The notes under the pieces: generated by a model
What the model was told of the DNA's origin: nothing
Databases searched by the model: none
Seen by the model: only the letters and a program-made list of their open reading frames with translations
Position numbers and translations under genes: made by a program
Part shown: in pieces, positions 1-8,570 of the stretch
Layout: each line of letters starts with the position of its first letter
Position numbering within the stretch: position 1 is the stretch's first letter
From: Flavobacterium ginsengisoli
GTDB lineage: Bacteria > Bacteroidota > Bacteroidia > Flavobacteriales > Flavobacteriaceae
Length of the DNA stretch: 64,000 bases
Assembly: GCF_029625315.1 (NCBI RefSeq)
Contig: NZ_CP121110.1
Coordinates: 1,975,501-2,039,500 of the forward strand
Direction of reading: 5' to 3'

Positions 1-2
1 GA

Positions 3-149
3 GACTTTCCTTTAAGACCATTTTATATTTCAAAATCTTTATTTTATCTGGCAATAGGCGGTAAAGATTATACAAGTAAAGTATTGGCCGATTTAAACCG
101 AATCAATCCCATTTACAATCCAAATTTATATTGCCTACAATACGTTTAA
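3..149 (+). CDS. C-terminal fragment of a small protein, paralog of the gene at 451-797
   Basis: The window opens inside this gene and 48 codons remain before TAA. Its tail (FYLAIGGKDY, DLNRINPIY) closely matches the tail encoded near 700-797 (FYLMKGGKDY, DLNTNSPIY), so the two are tandem paralogs. A hydrophobic stretch just before GGKDY could associate with a membrane. I do not recognise the family and assign no function. Confidence 0.55.
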   Translation, partial: DFPLRPFYISKSLFYLAIGGKDYTSKVLADLNRINPIYNPNLYCLQYV

Positions 150-190
150 AGCCCTTTTTTGTCCCAAACAAATTATAATTTTTCAAGACA

Positions 191-234
191 AAAAAGCAAT
201 TTAAAAGCACAATTGAACAAACGAATTGCTTTTT
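191..234 (+). terminator. Long-stem terminator-like hairpin
   Basis: AAAAAGCAATT at 191-201 pairs with AATTGCTTTTT at 224-234 across a loop of about 22 nt. It lies 40 nt after the preceding stop codon. The rest of 150-450 is AT-rich with no gene I can support. Confidence 0.5.
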
Positions 235-450
235 GCTCTTGAAAAAATTACAATCTGAAATCATTTTATTCACTTTGCAAGATGCCTTTTTTACTCAACA
301 GAAAACATAAAAATTTACTATTAGTATATTAGAAATAACGTAAAATGTTATTCTTAAATCTTTTAAGGGCAATGTTATTTTAACTTTTTTCTTCTTTTGC
401 TTTATTGTTTAGCCACATTTTTTTTATAACCGTTTAAAAATTAAACCATT

Positions 451-797
451 ATGAAAACAAATAATATAGAAGGTCTTACGCCATTTGAAATAAATCTTTT
501 AATTCAGCAAGGAGGAAAGTTTATCATTTTTCCATTTATTATTTCTAAAATGGTAAAAAGGATTAAAGAAACTAATATCTATTTTATTCGACCAAATGAA
601 AGTACATTCAAATATGCTATTAAACACTTTTTTTGAATTTATCGCTAAGCTTGCGCATTTTTCCTTTGGCTCCAATTTATATTATAATGTCATTTTTTTA
701 TTTAATGAAAGGCGGAAAAGATTATACAGAAACTATGTTAGAAGATTTAAACACCAATAGCCCAATTTACAAGCCTCAATCTAAATTATCATACTAA
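451..797 (+). CDS. Small protein of unknown family (about 114 aa), reading frame broken twice
   Basis: The first 61 codons (451-633) read openly to a TGA directly after a run of seven T (628-634). The tail homologous to the fragment at 3-149 is in another frame and ends at 797. Two single-base insertions explain this: one extra T in the T run, and one extra base in GCTTGC at 649-654. Corrected, the joint reads KHFF-EFIAKL-RIFPLAP and gives one protein of about 114 aa. The conserved tail is FPLxPxY, a hydrophobic helix, GGKDYT and DLN. The family is unknown to me. A programmed -1 shift at the T run would also reach the tail, but it gives a less natural joint and does not explain the GCTTGC. 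Confidence 0.5.
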
Positions 798-820
798 TAA
801 AGTCTCAAAAAAAAAACTTA

Positions 821-856
821 AAATCATCTCATTTTTTTATGAGATGATTTTTTTTC
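821..856 (+). terminator. Intrinsic terminator
   Basis: A 12-bp perfect stem, AAATCATCTCAT (821-832) with ATGAGATGATTT (839-850), is followed by a T run. It sits 24 nt after the stop at 797. Confidence 0.8.
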
Positions 857-981
857 AAATTCATACAAAAACCAATTCTAATAAAGATCTAAAAATCAAT
901 AGTTTTAATTTAAAAACATGAAATACATAAGATTTTATCCTTATTTTAGCTTCTGTTATTTTCACCTAAAAACTCAACTTT

Positions 982-1404
982 ATGGAAGATTCAAACGAGT
1001 TAGTACAAAAACAAAGCTGGCTAAACCGAAACTGGAAATGGCTTATTCCTAGCGGATGTTTAACTCTTTTAGTATTAGTCGCTTTATTTATTGGAGGAGT
1101 TTTCTATGAAGTAACTTCAGTACTTAAAGATTCTGAAGCTTATAAAGAATCTATGATAGCCGTAGAAAATAACAAACTTGTAGTTGAAAAACTCGGATCT
1201 CCTGTAGAAACAGACGGAATGGTTTCTGGAACTGTGACTTCGCATAATAACATACGAACTTGCGATGTACAAGTTCCACTTAAAGGTCCAAAAGGCAAAG
1301 GAACTTTATTTGTTGTAGGCGAAAAAAGAGGTACATGGAAATACAGCGAAATGTCGGTCTACATTGAGAAAACAAATGAGAAAATTGATCTTTTGAAAAA
1401 GTAA
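982..1404 (+). CDS. Coa1-like (cytochrome oxidase assembly factor Coa1 family) membrane protein
   Basis: 140 aa. A positively charged N-terminus (NRNWKW) precedes one transmembrane helix at about residues 23-46. The soluble domain then carries the Coa1/Tim21-type pattern: a GSPVETDG segment near residues 72-79, then PLKGPKGKGTLFVVGEKR and GTWKYSEMSVYIE. In mitochondria Coa1 helps assemble cytochrome oxidase; the role of bacterial members is not established, so only membrane anchoring and the fold are claimed. The lipoprotein gene starts 4 nt after the stop, so the two are probably co-transcribed. Confidence 0.65.
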   Translation: MEDSNELVQKQSWLNRNWKWLIPSGCLTLLVLVALFIGGVFYEVTSVLKDSEAYKESMIAVENNKLVVEKLGSPVETDGMVSGTVTSHNNIRTCDVQVPLKGPKGKGTLFVVGEKRGTWKYSEMSVYIEKTNEKIDLLKK

Positions 1405-1408
1405 TTTT

Positions 1409-1846
1409 ATGGAGAAATATTTTTTCCTTTTGTTTTTAGTCTGTTTTATTTCATGCAATAAAATTGAAACTCAATCAAGCTTAAATAAAAAAGATCTAAA
1501 TTTTATAAAAAGTTTGAATCTACTTGACAAAGACGAAACTATCTACAAATTTTATAGTGAAAACACCAAAGAAACAGCTGGTAACTTTTTCACTAATAAA
1601 AGAGTTGCCTCTTACTGGATTGATAAACGAAAAATGGAAAGAAATGAAGTAGTTTTTGCATTTTATAATGATATTATAAAAATTGACACAGTAAATTATG
1701 CAGGTGTAACTTATTGTCCTTATGCGCTTATTACAAAAAAGGACAAAAGTACATTTAAAGTTAGTGTTGATGGAAAAAAAACAGAAGTAAAATCTTTTTT
1801 TGAAGATTTGCTTTTCCAATGGAAAAAGAACTCAAAAAATATTTAA
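1409..1846 (+). CDS. Putative lipoprotein, unknown function
   Basis: 145 aa. A hydrophobic signal of about 16 residues ends in the lipobox FISC, so the mature protein should begin at Cys16 and be lipid-anchored. The rest is lysine-rich and soluble with no domain I recognise. It follows the Coa1-like gene by 4 nt, so an operon is likely. Confidence 0.6.
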   Translation: MEKYFFLLFLVCFISCNKIETQSSLNKKDLNFIKSLNLLDKDETIYKFYSENTKETAGNFFTNKRVASYWIDKRKMERNEVVFAFYNDIIKIDTVNYAGVTYCPYALITKKDKSTFKVSVDGKKTEVKSFFEDLLFQWKKNSKNI

Positions 1847-1938
1847 AATCTATTTCTGCTTGTAATTTTTCTCTCGTTTTTAAACAATTGTAATTTGTGT
1901 TAGTTATCAAACAAAATCTTTCTTCTCTCTTAATAAAA

Positions 1939-1972
1939 TTGTGGCGTTGTTTTTGAATAAGTAGTACTTTTG
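1939..1972 (+). promoter_or_regulatory. Candidate promoter of the DUF4197 gene
   Basis: TACTTTTG at 1965-1972 fits the flavobacterial -7 box TAnnTTTG. A TTG at 1939-1941 lies 23 nt upstream and could be the -33 element; a second TTG at 1947 lies 15 nt upstream. The start codon is at 1994. Confidence 0.5.
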
Positions 1973-1993
1973 AAACTTAAATAAAACCCCATA

Positions 1994-2713
1994 ATGAAAA
2001 AGATTTTACTATTAGCCGTTACGTTTTCGCTTACTTCTTGCGCACAGGTACAACAGACTTTAAATCAATTGCCTCAAATATCTTCTCAGCTTCCGGGAGT
2101 TGGAGGAGTTGATATTGCTTCTGGTTTAAAAGAAGCGTTAAACAAAGGAATTACAGAACAAGTAAGCAAATTAACCGCAGTAGATGGATTTTACAAGAAT
2201 GAAGCTGTAAAAATTTTAATGCCAGAAGAGCTTCAAAAAGTAGATGCAACCCTTCGTAAAGTGGGATTAAGCTCTCTTGCAGATGAAGGAATCAAAATGA
2301 TGAATCGCGCTGCAGAAGATGCTGTAAAAGAAGCAACCCCGATCTTTGTTTCTGCTGTAAAAAACATGTCATTTACTGATGCTAAGAACATTCTTTTAGG
2401 AAATGATAGTGCGGCAACAACTTATTTGCAAGGCAGTACAACAACTGCATTATATGCCAAATTTAATCCCGTAATTAAAAGCTCTTTCGAAAAAGTAGGC
2501 GCAGATGCCGTTTGGAAAAACATCATAACGAAATACAACACTATTCCGCTAGTAAAAAAAGTAAATCCAGATTTAACTGATTATACAACCAATCAAGCTT
2601 TATCTGGTGTTTTTAAAATGATTGCCGTAGAAGAAAAGGAAATTAGAAATAATATCTCTGCAAGAACAACGCCTTTATTAAAAAGTGTTTTTGCTCTTCA
2701 GGACGGAAAATAA
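1994..2713 (+). CDS. DUF4197 domain lipoprotein
   Basis: 239 aa. The signal peptide ends in the lipobox LTSC (Cys16). The rest matches the DUF4197 layout of long amphipathic helices: a GLKEAL segment near residue 45, LMPEEL near 75, then NRAAEDAVKEA and an FTDAKNILLG segment. Members are predicted periplasmic or outer-membrane helical proteins of unknown function. It has its own candidate promoter at 1939-1972 and is probably monocistronic. Confidence 0.8.
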   Translation: MKKILLLAVTFSLTSCAQVQQTLNQLPQISSQLPGVGGVDIASGLKEALNKGITEQVSKLTAVDGFYKNEAVKILMPEELQKVDATLRKVGLSSLADEGIKMMNRAAEDAVKEATPIFVSAVKNMSFTDAKNILLGNDSAATTYLQGSTTTALYAKFNPVIKSSFEKVGADAVWKNIITKYNTIPLVKKVNPDLTDYTTNQALSGVFKMIAVEEKEIRNNISARTTPLLKSVFALQDGK

Positions 2714-2811
2714 TTTTTTTAAGGCTCAAAGAAATAGAGCTACAAAGGTTCAAAGTTTTTTACTAATGAATCTTGATAATTAACTGAAAAATCAAAAACA
2801 AAACGACCAAA

Positions 2812-3667
2812 ATGCAAAAAATAACGATACTTATTCACTGCAAAGATCAAAAAGGAATTATTGCTTGCAGTGACTACTTTTATTGCTAAGGTAGAAGGAA
2901 ACATTACCTACATTGACCAGCATGTCGATGTAGAGCAAAATGTATTTTTCATGCGTTTAGAATGTGAATTTACCAATCAGAGCAGTAATATTGACCACAT
3001 AAAAGAAAAATTCAGCAAGACTATTGCTGCCGATTTCAATATGTCTTGGGATTTGTACAATCAGGAACAAAAACCTAAAATGGCTTTGTTTGTTTCTAAA
3101 TATGATCATTGTTTATTTGACATTTTAGGCCGTTACAGCGCAGATGAATTAGGAGTCGAAATTCCTATGATTATAAGCAATCATAATGATTTACGTTCAA
3201 TTGCAGAGCGTTTTGATATTCCGTTTCACTATGTTCCTTTTACAAAAGACAATAAAGAAGAAGGTGAAGCTAGACAGATAGAACTTTTAAAAAGATATCA
3301 AATCAATTTTATCGTTTTGGCGCGTTACATGCAGATTGTTACTCCAAAAGTGATTTCGCTTTACGAAAATAAAATTATTAATATCCACCATTCGTTCTTA
3401 CCAGCTTTTCCAGGTGCAAAACCTTATCATTCGGCTTTTAAACGCGGTGTAAAAATTATTGGTGCAACAAGCCACTACGTAACAGAAGAATTGGATGAAG
3501 GTCCGATTATCGAACAAGATATCGCAAGAGTTTCTCATATTCACTCTGTAGAAGATTTTATCATGAAAGGTCGTGATTTGGAACGCATTGTTTTAGCAAG
3601 AGCTATTAAATTGCATGCCGAAAGAAAAACTATGGTTTATAGCAATAAAACTGTTGTTTTTTCTTAA
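2812..3667 (+). CDS. purU: Formyltetrahydrofolate deformylase, one frameshift near the 5' end
   Basis: Hydrolyses 10-formyl-THF to formate and THF, supplying formate for purine synthesis and balancing one-carbon pools. The natural start is ATG at 2812 (MQKITILIHC, an ACT-type N-terminus). That frame stops after 25 codons because GCTTGC at 2863-2868 carries one extra base; without it the joint reads GIIVAVTTFIAK and a 284-aa protein results, the usual length. The formyltransferase domain fills residues 85-280, with the catalytic NIHHSFLPAFPGAKPY segment and the Asp in LDEGPII. The remainder is intact, so a sequence error is likelier than gene loss. Confidence 0.85.
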
Positions 3668-3717
3668 GGTTCAAAATTACTAAGACTCTAAGATTTTCTA
3701 ATCTTTGAATATAATTT

Positions 3718-3757
3718 AACCCGATAGGTTTTAAATCCTGTCGGGTTGTTTTTTTTC
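3718..3757 (+). terminator. Intrinsic terminator after purU
   Basis: AACCCGATAGG (3718-3728) pairs with CCTGTCGGGTT (3737-3747), with one G-U pair, followed by a T run. Just upstream, 3667-3710 holds a degenerate CTAAG-type array. Confidence 0.75.
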
Positions 3758-3934
3758 ACAATCTTTCCATATTAGGAGTTTCAGCATCTAAACACTTAAA
3801 AACGTAATCAGGATAGCAAAATGGTCTTTGTCAAATTTCTAAATAACACTAAGAATTAGTAAATTTTGATAAATTGAAATTATTTAGCACTGCAGAAAGC
3901 TCAAAACGACGATCTAAAAAATCTTAACGTATGC

Positions 3935-4076
3935 TCAACAAAGTAATAACAAAACCTTAACAGCATAAGATTGATATATGTCGGACATTTGTAGTGTAAT
4001 AAACTGGTTATTTATTATTTTGGTTTTGGTTAGTTAAATGATGCCGGCTTCTTCGAGATGCCGGCATTCTTTTTTT
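3935..4076 (+). ncRNA. Candidate small RNA unit, copy 1 of a tandem duplication
   Basis: A unit of about 140 bp that recurs at 4205-4346 with only scattered differences. It holds ACATTTG, close to the -7 promoter box, then about 75 nt of T/G-rich sequence (TTTTGGTTTTGGTTAG), then a GC-rich hairpin with arms ATGCCGGC and GCCGGCAT, then a T run. No convincing reading frame is shared by both copies. The layout of promoter-like box, conserved body and intrinsic terminator suggests a small RNA of about 75-90 nt. This is inference from conservation and structure. Confidence 0.45.
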
Positions 4077-4204
4077 ATCATCATTTGGTTTCATGTTTTG
4101 GGTTTTCTTAATTTCAAGTTTACCTTATTTTCTTCTTGGTTTACTTACCAAAAGCGTACATTTTCTGTATTGCAAACTTTTTCAAAATATACATTAACTT
4201 ATTT

Positions 4205-4346
4205 TCAACAAAGTAATAACAAGACCTTAACAGCATAAGGTTTATTTATTTCGGACATTTGTAGTGTAATAAACTGGTTATTTATTATTTTGGTTTTGGT
4301 TAGTTAAATAATGCCGGCGTCTTCGAGATACCGGCATTTTTTATTT
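4205..4346 (+). ncRNA. Candidate small RNA unit, copy 2 of a tandem duplication
   Basis: Second copy of the unit at 3935-4076, offset by 270 bp. The core TCGGACATTTGTAGTG and the T/G-rich body are identical in both. In the hairpin, one arm has changed (GATGCCGGC to GATACCGGC), leaving a weaker pair, while the T run is kept. The two units lie in an otherwise gene-free gap, 3668-4529. Confidence 0.45.
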
Positions 4347-4382
4347 CAAGCTTTTTGTTGCTTGTTGCTTTACTTTGAACTT

Positions 4383-4500
4383 ATTTTAACCGCAAAGAGC
4401 GCAAGGTCTTTTGCAAGGTTTTTAAATAAAACGCAAAGTTCACAAAGCAATAAAAAAAGCTTTGCGAACTTTGCGTATAACTTAGCATAGTTTGCGTTTA
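4383..4500. repeat. CGCAAAG-type short-word array with inverted arms
   Basis: Variants of CGCAAAG (CGCAAAGAG, CGCAAGG, CGCAAAGTTCACAAAGC) are followed by the inverted words GCTTTGCGAACTTTGCGT and TTTGCGTTT. The central arms near 4430-4450 and 4459-4476 pair well. It lies directly after the stop of the minus-strand gene at 4530, so it would also be its 3' UTR. Confidence 0.6.
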
Positions 4501-4529
4501 AGTTTCTAAAAACCTGAAACAAACAAAAA

Positions 4530-5330
4530 CTAATTCTTTAATCTTTCGTGAAGTAATTTAAAATATTGAAATGCTTTTAACAATCTACTGCCATGCCAGG
4601 AAAACATTTCGCCATCGACAAAAATGGTTTTGGCATGATGCGTAAATCTTCCAATTTCAAAAGCATCTTCTTCTTTAAAAGGATAAGGTTCTGAAGAAAG
4701 AAAAACAATATCAGGATCGCCTTCAATACGCATTTTCTTTAATTCGATTTCGGGATAACGTCCTTTGTCTTCGTAAATATTTTTAAAATGATTCAGTTTA
4801 AGCAGTTCATTTATATAGGTATCCTTTCCTGCAACCATATATGGATTTTTCCAAATAAAATAAGCCGCTTTCTTTTCTTTTATATTCTGAATATAATTTT
4901 TGAAATCGCTCAAGGCGAAAGCCAACTTATCATTCCATTTTTGCGCTTCGGTTCTACAGTTGAATAATTGTCCGAAATCTGAAATCATCTGGAAATTATC
5001 TTCAATAGAAACGATATTTGTTACCCAAACTGGGCAGATTGCGCTTAACTGCTCTACAATTTCTTGCGTGTTTTCTTCTTTATTGCAAATGATAATATCT
5101 GGCTCAAGAATCTTTATTTTCTCGAAATGAATTTTCTTAGTACCGCCAACAGTCTTTTTGGTAGATTTAAAATGAAACGGATGAACACAGAACTTCGTTA
5201 TTCCGATAATTTTTTCTTCCAAACCTAAATCATATAATAATTCGGTTTGAGAAGGTACAAGCGAAATAATACGTTTTGGAGCAGTTTCAAAAGAATGTAA
5301 AGTACCTAGCTGGTCTTTTATTTGCTTCAT
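4530..5330 (-). CDS. Helical-backbone metal receptor (BtuF/periplasmic-binding type)
   Basis: 266 aa. The fold matches class III substrate-binding proteins that bind cobalamin, haem or siderophores: RIISLVPSQTELLYDLGLE near residue 20, then LEPDIIICNKEEN, a long linker helix, and a C-terminal lobe with DPDIVFLSSEPYPF. There is no signal peptide or lipobox, unlike transport receptors, so it may be cytoplasmic or exported in another way. No permease or ATPase gene is adjacent. The ligand cannot be told from sequence. Confidence 0.7.
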   Translation of the reverse strand: MKQIKDQLGTLHSFETAPKRIISLVPSQTELLYDLGLEEKIIGITKFCVHPFHFKSTKKTVGGTKKIHFEKIKILEPDIIICNKEENTQEIVEQLSAICPVWVTNIVSIEDNFQMISDFGQLFNCRTEAQKWNDKLAFALSDFKNYIQNIKEKKAAYFIWKNPYMVAGKDTYINELLKLNHFKNIYEDKGRYPEIELKKMRIEGDPDIVFLSSEPYPFKEEDAFEIGRFTHHAKTIFVDGEMFSWHGSRLLKAFQYFKLLHERLKN

Positions 5331-5345
5331 AATTGTTGGTGTGTG

Positions 5346-5548
5346 TGTTTTAACGCAAAGTGCGCTAAGTTTTTCGCAAAGTGCACAAAGAAATTATCTG
5401 TAATCTTGTAAAAAGTCTTTTAAGTTCTCAAAGAAAAATTTAAGTATTGCTTTATCTAAGCTTTGAGAACTTAAAAAAACTTTAATTCAAAAAGATAAAA
5501 CAGCGCGAACTTTGCGAAAAACCTTTGTGCACTTTGCGTTAAAACTAT
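5346..5548. repeat. Nested palindromic short-word arrays (CGCAAAG outer, TTCTCAAAG inner)
   Basis: The outer left arm at about 5346-5390 (ACGCAAAGTGCGC, CGCAAAGTGCACAAAG) is inverted at about 5503-5546 (CGCGAACTTTGCG, CTTTGTGCACTTTGCGT). Inside lies a second pair, TTAAGTTCTCAAAG near 5420 and CTTTGAGAACTTAA near 5461. It fills the gap between pyrF and the metal-receptor gene, both on the minus strand. Confidence 0.7.
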
Positions 5549-5568
5549 GTTCAAAGCTAACTTTAAAC

Positions 5569-6391
5569 CTAAGACTTAGAATCAATAATCTCAGCCATTT
5601 CCTGCTGTACTTTCAAAGCTTCTTCTCTAGCCTTCTCTGCAAAATCGGTTCCTTTTGAAGCGTAGATGATAGCTCTTGCCGAATTTACCAAAAGTCCCAC
5701 TTTATCATTCATTCCGTATTTGCATACTTCGGATAAACTTCCGCCTTGAGCGCCAATTCCGGGAACCAATAAGAAACTGTCTGGAACAATTTTTCTAATT
5801 TCTGCAAAATATTCTGCTTTTGTTGCACCAACAACATACATTAAATTTCCGCTGTTTTTCCAAGTTTTAGAAGTCTCTAAAACTTTTTTGTACAATTCTT
5901 TTCCACCAGTATCTAAAGTCTGAAAATCGAAAGCGCCTTCGTTAGACGTTAAAGCCAACATAATAGTATGTTTATTTTCGAATGCTAGAAAAGGCTCAAT
6001 AGAATCTTTGCCCATATATGGAGCAACCGTTACACTATCAAAATTTAGATCTTCAAAAAAAGCTTTTGCATACATGCTAGAAGTATTTCCTATATCTCCG
6101 CGTTTTGCATCTGCAATCGTAAAAATATCAGGATAATTTTCGTTGATATAATTGATTGTTTTTTGCAAAGACATCCAGCCTTTTATTCCATATGCTTCAA
6201 AAAAAGCTGTATTTGGTTTGTATCCAACGGTTAAATCGTGAGTTGCATCGATTATAGCTTTATTAAACTCAAAAATAGGATCTTCTGTTTCTAATAAATG
6301 CTTGCGGTATTTTTGTCAAATCAGGATCTAAGCCAACGCATAAAAATGATTTTTTTTGAAGAATTTGTTCGTGTAGTTGTTGTGTTGTCAT
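5569..6391 (-). CDS. pyrF: Orotidine 5'-phosphate decarboxylase, one frameshift
   Basis: Decarboxylates OMP to UMP, the last step of pyrimidine synthesis. The start is the ATG at 6391 ([20 protein letters not shown]). The frame breaks at GCTTGC 6300-6305 (GCAAGC on the coding strand); removing one base gives [14 protein letters not shown] and a 273-aa protein of normal length for the long PyrF class. The catalytic segment [12 protein letters not shown], with the Asp-Lys-Asp group, is intact, as are the VGATKAEY and VPGIGAQGG loops. The break is likely a sequence error. Confidence 0.88.
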
Positions 6392-6580
6392 ATTGTATTT
6401 TGCTAGTGCGGCAAAATTACAAATTATAATTGTGAATTGTAAATGGTTAATTGCAAATGGCCGAAATGGCACCAAAGAGTAAATTATTTAATTGTTCGGT
6501 TTCCTATACTATTTAACTAACGCATTGAATTTCTGCAATATCTATACAAAATTATGTAATAAAAAGGTTGAATTTGAAAG

Positions 6581-6588
6581 TAACTTTG
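6581..6588 (+). promoter_or_regulatory. Candidate -7 box of the dps promoter
   Basis: TAACTTTG matches TAnnTTTG, 26 nt before the dps start codon. I find no good TTG at the expected -33 distance, so only the -7 element is claimed. Confidence 0.4.
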
Positions 6589-6613
6589 AAATAAACCCTT
6601 TAAAAAGACAGTT

Positions 6614-7087
6614 ATGAACCCAAATATCGGAATTACACCAAAGAACCTAAAAAAGAGTGCCTCTATGCTGGCTACGATTTTGTCTAATGAAATGACATTG
6701 TACGTAAAAACAAGAAAATTTCACTGGAATATTTCTGGAAATAGTTTTATGGAACTGCATAAATTGTTTGAAGAGCAATATCGTGTGCTTGAGGCTAATA
6801 TTGATGAAGTTGCAGAACGCATTAATCAGTTGGGAGAAAAAACGATTGGAACAATGAAAGAGTTTATAGATAACTCTACCTTAAAAGAATCTCCAAAAGA
6901 ATATGCTTCGCAAAAAAATATGCTGTCTGAACTTTTAGAAAACCATGAACAATTGGTAACAGAATTTAGAGGCTATATTCCGATTTTTGAGAGTGAAAAT
7001 AATGATATAGGTTCTGCCGATTTTGTGACAGGATTACTGCAAGAACACGAAAAAATGGCTTGGATTCTGAGACGATATCAGGAATAA
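6614..7087 (+). CDS. dps: Dps family DNA-binding ferritin-like protein
   Basis: 157 aa, the usual Dps length. Dps forms a hollow 12-mer that stores iron, consumes peroxide and protects DNA in starvation. The ferroxidase residues are visible: KFHWNISGNSFMELHKLFEEQY (His and Trp near residues 36-38) and NIDEVAERINQLGE (Asp and Glu near 71-75). A lysine-rich N-terminus may contact DNA. The csbD-like gene follows 109 nt downstream, in keeping with a stress locus. Confidence 0.92.
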   Translation: MNPNIGITPKNLKKSASMLATILSNEMTLYVKTRKFHWNISGNSFMELHKLFEEQYRVLEANIDEVAERINQLGEKTIGTMKEFIDNSTLKESPKEYASQKNMLSELLENHEQLVTEFRGYIPIFESENNDIGSADFVTGLLQEHEKMAWILRRYQE

Positions 7088-7195
7088 CACGCATAAAAAA
7101 TGAAAATTATGCAACAGTCCAAAAAATAAATGTAACAAAATGTTGTTTGAGAAGTTGCAATTTTACAATACAATAAATGACAAAAAAGAGATACC

Positions 7196-7381
7196 ATGAA
7201 TACTACAGAAATAAAAGGAAACTGGAATGAGCTGAAAGGTAAACTGAAACAAAAGTTTGCAACTCTAACAGATGATGATTTGATGTTTGCTGAAGGAAAA
7301 GAAGACGAAATGTACGGAAGACTTCAGAAAAAACTGGGAAAAACAAAAGAGGAATTTCATCAAATCCTGTCAGAATTGTAA
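7196..7381 (+). CDS. CsbD family stress-response protein
   Basis: 61 aa, typical of CsbD. It has the family signature: [12 protein letters not shown] near residue 10, [30 protein letters not shown] after it. CsbD proteins are small, hydrophilic and induced by general stress; their mechanism is not known. It lies between dps and a regulator, with its own terminator at 7403-7440. Confidence 0.88.
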   Translation: MNTTEIKGNWNELKGKLKQKFATLTDDDLMFAEGKEDEMYGRLQKKLGKTKEEFHQILSEL

Positions 7382-7402
7382 ATCCTTACAACTCAATCAG
7401 GG

Positions 7403-7440
7403 AAATACCGTCTAGTAAAAATATTAGGCGGTATTTTTTT
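7403..7440 (+). terminator. Intrinsic terminator after the csbD-like gene
   Basis: AAATACCGTC pairs with GGCGGTATTT (one G-U pair), followed by a run of T. Confidence 0.75.
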
Positions 7441-7538
7441 GAAAAATTTATTTTAAAATCACATTTTCATGTAATTCTATGCTATTTAAAAGCAAAAACA
7501 CCAAATAAAATAAGTATCTTTAACCAAATTTCTATAAA

Positions 7539-8090
7539 ATGAAACTATTTATAAAGTTCGATATCAATACCATTTGCTCTCTTTATTTAAAACAAAACTT
7601 AGAAGAAAACAATGTAAATTTTACAACTCTAGGATTTGGAGAAATTGAGATTGAAGACAATCTTGATGCCGAAGCATTGGAGAAATTAAAAACTAAATTG
7701 GCTCCTTGCGGTTTTGAAGTAGTTGAAAATCAAAAAAGTGTACTTGTCCAAAAAATAAAAGATGCGATTATTGAGCTTGTATTTATGGATGATAGCAATA
7801 ATTACAAAAGTTCTGTGTTTTTGGCAGAGAAGCTAAACCACAGCTACGGATATTTATCTAATGTTTTCTCAGAAGTAACATACTCTTCTATAGAAAATTT
7901 TATTATTTTACAGAAAATTGAAAGAGCAAAACAGCTAATCATTATCAATGAAATGAGTTTGACTGAAATTGCTTTTTTACTAAATTATTCTAGTGTTGCG
8001 CATTTGAGTACACAGTTTAAAAATACAACTGGTATTACTCCATCTGCTTTTCAGAGAATTATTAAGAAACGAAGAGAAAATTTAAAATAA
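7539..8090 (+). CDS. AraC-type helix-turn-helix regulator
   Basis: 183 aa. The C-terminal half (about residues 75-180) has the two AraC helix-turn-helix motifs: SSVFLAEKLNHSYGYLSNVF and MSLTEIAFLLNYSSVAHLSTQF, followed by TGITPSAFQR. The N-terminal 70 residues are a small alpha/beta region without a recognised ligand domain. The response regulator starts 21 nt downstream, so it is probably part of that signalling operon. Confidence 0.82.
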   Translation: MKLFIKFDINTICSLYLKQNLEENNVNFTTLGFGEIEIEDNLDAEALEKLKTKLAPCGFEVVENQKSVLVQKIKDAIIELVFMDDSNNYKSSVFLAEKLNHSYGYLSNVFSEVTYSSIENFIILQKIERAKQLIIINEMSLTEIAFLLNYSSVAHLSTQFKNTTGITPSAFQRIIKKRRENLK

Positions 8091-8111
8091 AACCCAAATA
8101 CCACAATCAAA

Positions 8112-8561
8112 ATGCAAAAAAACGCATTACACATTTTATTGGCCGATGATGATGAAGATGACCGTCTTTTCTTTAAAGATGCATTTGAAGAAATAAAAAT
8201 ACAGACAAATGTAAATTTTGTCCACGACGGAATGCAGTTAATGGATCATTTAATGAATACAGACAATAAACTTCCTGATATTTTGTTTCTAGATTTAAAC
8301 ATGCCTAAAAAAACAGGTAAAGAATGTTTAATTGAAATTAAAAAAACGGACCACTTAAAAGATATAATTATTGCCATTTACTCTACTTCTTCGTCTGAAG
8401 AAGATATTGAAGACACATTTATTCAAGGCGCTAATATTTACATCAAAAAGCCTAGCGATTTCAATACGCTGAAAAAAATAATTAATGAAGTCGTAACTGT
8501 AAACTGGCACTATCATACCTCTGGGTTAAACCGTGATAATTTCTTGCTGCGACTAAAATAG
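8112..8561 (+). CDS. Single-domain response regulator (CheY-like)
   Basis: 149 aa receiver domain with no output domain. The acidic cluster is LLADDDEDD at the N-terminus, the phospho-acceptor Asp is in ILFLDLNMPKKTG near residue 60, the switch residues are YSTSSS and the invariant Lys is in YIKKPSD. It probably relays phosphate from the kinase whose gene starts 9 nt downstream. Confidence 0.9.
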   Translation: MQKNALHILLADDDEDDRLFFKDAFEEIKIQTNVNFVHDGMQLMDHLMNTDNKLPDILFLDLNMPKKTGKECLIEIKKTDHLKDIIIAIYSTSSSEEDIEDTFIQGANIYIKKPSDFNTLKKIINEVVTVNWHYHTSGLNRDNFLLRLK

Positions 8562-8570
8562 AGCATACCA

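Noticed and set aside
628-640. A run of seven T followed directly by TGA could be a programmed -1 frameshift that reaches the conserved tail.
   Set aside because: A -1 shift gives the joint FLNLSLSLRIF; two one-base corrections (T run and GCTTGC) give the more natural EFIAKLRIF, and the GCTTGC signature is the same as in ten other genes. I cannot exclude it.
4038-4238. A 66-codon plus-strand frame across the duplicated units.
   Set aside because: It is not preserved in the second copy, starts in the hairpin of the first and is rich in Phe, Ser and Thr as expected of AT-rich non-coding DNA. I call the units candidate small RNAs.
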